From JAJDAH01 sp964487605 (GTDB lineage Bacteria; Myxococcota_A; Polyangia; Polyangiales; Polyangiaceae), in the NCBI GenBank assembly GCA_964487605.1, contig CAZARU010000027.1:1-64000 (forward strand): DNA of 64,000 nt, written 5' to 3'. Positions 62,366 to 64,000 of this stretch are shown piece after piece. Below the pieces are notes generated by a model. The model worked only from the letters and a program-made list of their open reading frames with translations. It ran no database searches and had not been told where the DNA came from. Made by a program: the position numbers and the translations under genes. Numbering within the stretch: the first letter of the stretch is position 1; each line of letters starts with the position of its first letter.

Positions 62366-64000
62366 GTGACGTTTCTCGAGCGTGGCCGGAGCCTGCTGGC
62401 GAGCCCACGGGCGCCCGTCGGCGTCGCTGCGCTGGGCGTCGGCCTCGCTATGTCCTCCCTCGGCGCAGGCCTGCAGACGGAAGACTACGTGCATCGGCAC
62501 GCGGTGGGACTCGCGTCGTTCGGCGCGAACCTGTTCGGCGGTCGTGTCACCCCGATGGAGGCGTACGGATTGAAGGACGCCGGGCTCTTGCCGTGGATCA
62601 CCGTGGACGATTGGAGCCTGGCCTTCTTCCGCCCGCTGACGGCGTGGACCCACGTGCTCGACTACGTCGCGTGGCCGGACCTTCCGTGGCTGGTGCATGC
62701 CCACTCGCTGGTCTGGTTCGGCGTGCTGCTCTACGTGGTCGCCGTACTCCACCGGCGCCTGGTCGGCGGTGCCGCGTGGGCCGCGGGCCTGGCAGGCCTG
62801 CTCTACGCCATCGACGACGGCCACGGGCCGGCGGTGGGATGGATTGCCAACCGCAGCGCGGTGATCGCCACCGCGCTCGCGACGCTCGCGCTCGTCGCTC
62901 ACGATCGTTGGCGTCGGGAAGGGTGGCGGCCGGGTGCGCTCGTGGCCCCGCTCACGTTCGCGGCCGCCCTGGCAGCCGGAGAGGTCGCGGCGGGCATGGC
63001 CGGATTCTTCGTCGCCTACGCGATCTTCGTCGAGACCGGGAGCTGGCGATCGCGAATCGCCTCGGCCGCCGGGTGGGCGACCGTCGCCGCTGGCTGGATG
63101 GCGAGCTATCGGATCCTGGGGTACGGCGCGCGCGGTTCGGCAGCGTACGTGGACCCGTTCTCGAACCCGAAGGGATTCGCGACGGCCGTCGTCGAGCGGT
63201 TCCCGCTGCTCCTGCAGGGGCTCTTCGGCGCTCCCTCCACGGACTTCGTCGTCGTCATGGAGCGCTGGGAGCGCTGGTTCATCACCTCGGGGGCCGTGAT
63301 GGTGATCGCCTCGCTGTTCGCGATCGCCAGCGTGCTGCGGCACGACCGCCGCGCACGGTTCTGGGCCGCCGGAACGCTGCTGGCGCTCCTTCCCGCGTGC
63401 ACCGCGCTGCCGGCCGATCGCCTGCTGTTCGTCGCCGGCATCGGCGCCATGGCGCTGCTGGCGTCGACGGTCCACGCAGTGGCGGCGGCCACGTCGCGGG
63501 GCCTTTCGGGCACCGGGTGGTTCACGCGAGCGACGCTCGCGGCGTGGGCGCTCGTTCACGGCGTGAGTGCGCCGGCGCTCTTGCCCTGGCGCGCCATGGG
63601 CCTACGCGAGCACGACGAGTGGATCCGGGTGCAGGGCGAGGCCGCATTCGAGCGGCTTCCGCCGCCGGACGGGCAGCTCGTCATCGTCAACACGCCAGAC
63701 TTCTACACCGGTGCGCTCCTGGTCGCCGTGCGCGCGGCGCTCGGCCGCCCCGCGCAGGGTCGCGTCAGGGTCCTCTACGGCGGCGACCAGCCGGTACGCG
63801 TCTCTCGACTCAACGACACCACGCTCGAGGTCCGGCCGTCGAAGGGCTTCATGGTCCCTTCGGTGAACACGGTCTACCGCAGCGCGCAGCGCCCGCTCTG
63901 GGTCGGCACGGGGATCCAGCTCACGGGAATGCAGGTCATCGTCACGGAAGCCGATCGCCACGGCGCACCCGTCGCCGCGGCGTTTCGGTTCGACCGGCCG
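62366..64000 (+). CDS. GT-C-like membrane protein, paralogue B2 (partial, runs off window)
   Basis: 545 residues visible; the frame is open to the last base. It parallels B1 at 55833: LGAGLQTEDYVHRHA, AFFRPLTAWTHVLDYVAWP, YAIDDGHGPAVGWIANRSAV, VIVNTPDFYTGALLVAV and VRPSKGFMVPSVNTVYR. GTG start at 62366, seven bases after the previous stop; the ATG at 62358 hits a stop after three codons. Likely the same activity as B1. Confidence 0.72.
   Translation, partial: MTFLERGRSLLASPRAPVGVAALGVGLAMSSLGAGLQTEDYVHRHAVGLASFGANLFGGRVTPMEAYGLKDAGLLPWITVDDWSLAFFRPLTAWTHVLDYVAWPDLPWLVHAHSLVWFGVLLYVVAVLHRRLVGGAAWAAGLAGLLYAIDDGHGPAVGWIANRSAVIATALATLALVAHDRWRREGWRPGALVAPLTFAAALAAGEVAAGMAGFFVAYAIFVETGSWRSRIASAAGWATVAAGWMASYRILGYGARGSAAYVDPFSNPKGFATAVVERFPLLLQGLFGAPSTDFVVVMERWERWFITSGAVMVIASLFAIASVLRHDRRARFWAAGTLLALLPACTALPADRLLFVAGIGAMALLASTVHAVAAATSRGLSGTGWFTRATLAAWALVHGVSAPALLPWRAMGLREHDEWIRVQGEAAFERLPPPDGQLVIVNTPDFYTGALLVAVRAALGRPAQGRVRVLYGGDQPVRVSRLNDTTLEVRPSKGFMVPSVNTVYRSAQRPLWVGTGIQLTGMQVIVTEADRHGAPVAAAFRFDRP

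Overview
The window is GC-rich throughout, with G or C dominating third codon positions and many GTG starts. It reads as a chromosomal piece of a myxobacterium (Myxococcota, probably Polyangiales-like). The supporting signs are a SpoIID-type protein ending in a MYXO-CTERM sorting tail, many Ala/Asp/Ser-rich lipoproteins, a 3,768-residue TPR protein, an orphan membrane histidine kinase and an NtrC-type regulator. No rRNA, tRNA, CRISPR array, transposase or integrase was recognised. Genes form short operons with many 4-base ATGA/GTGA stop-start overlaps.

Layout. 1-3435 (minus): the N-terminal part of an NtrC-type response regulator, a SpoIID/LytB surface protein, a DUF3105 lipoprotein, a small beta-rich protein and a thioredoxin-like [2Fe-2S] ferredoxin. 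3572-4801 (plus): a protein resembling the HExxH-type peptide hydroxylases. 4818-8487 (minus): bioA, a histidine kinase and a lipoprotein. 8610-13147 (plus): the replication/repair cluster dnaX-ybaB-recR, then ridA and an unknown gene. 13205-28095 (minus): a DUF4097-like lipoprotein, a class IV aminotransferase, a DUF374 acyltransferase, the giant TPR protein and a TPR lipoprotein. 28163-31648 (plus): 3-hydroxyacyl-CoA dehydrogenase, enoyl-CoA hydratase and an FG-GAP-like lipoprotein. 31671-34608: efp, a membrane-anchored TPR protein and a DUF4397-like lipoprotein.

34825-45141: a TetR regulator has a perfect 16-bp palindrome over its start and is translationally coupled to a ferritin-like diiron protein. 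On the minus strand follow a double hot-dog protein, thiD, an unknown protein, an M3-like metallopeptidase and a MATE transporter. Between peptidase and transporter lies a block of about 2.9 kb bounded by 49-bp direct repeats. It holds a duplicated remnant of the MATE 3' end, a 5'-truncated beta-propeller gene and a MntA/HepT-type toxin-antitoxin pair whose HepT motif has Asn in place of His.

45207-51840 is the most unusual region. Three translationally coupled genes look like a complete transmembrane electron-transfer chain: an FAD/pyridine-nucleotide oxidoreductase fused to three FHA domains; a six-cluster iron-sulfur protein carrying two internal, apparently degenerate cyclic-nucleotide-binding domains; and a membrane protein with two His pairs suited to two b hemes plus five c-type heme motifs. 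A CmpX/MscS-like channel and an ECF sigma factor follow.

53986-64000 is a membrane glycosyltransferase (GT-C-like) cluster. Two genes run left and four run right from a divergent point near 57.6 kb. It has two paralogous pairs, one further membrane protein of the same type and a UbiA-family prenyltransferase; the last gene runs off the window. It suggests modification of an envelope polymer or lipid with sugars from a polyprenyl carrier.
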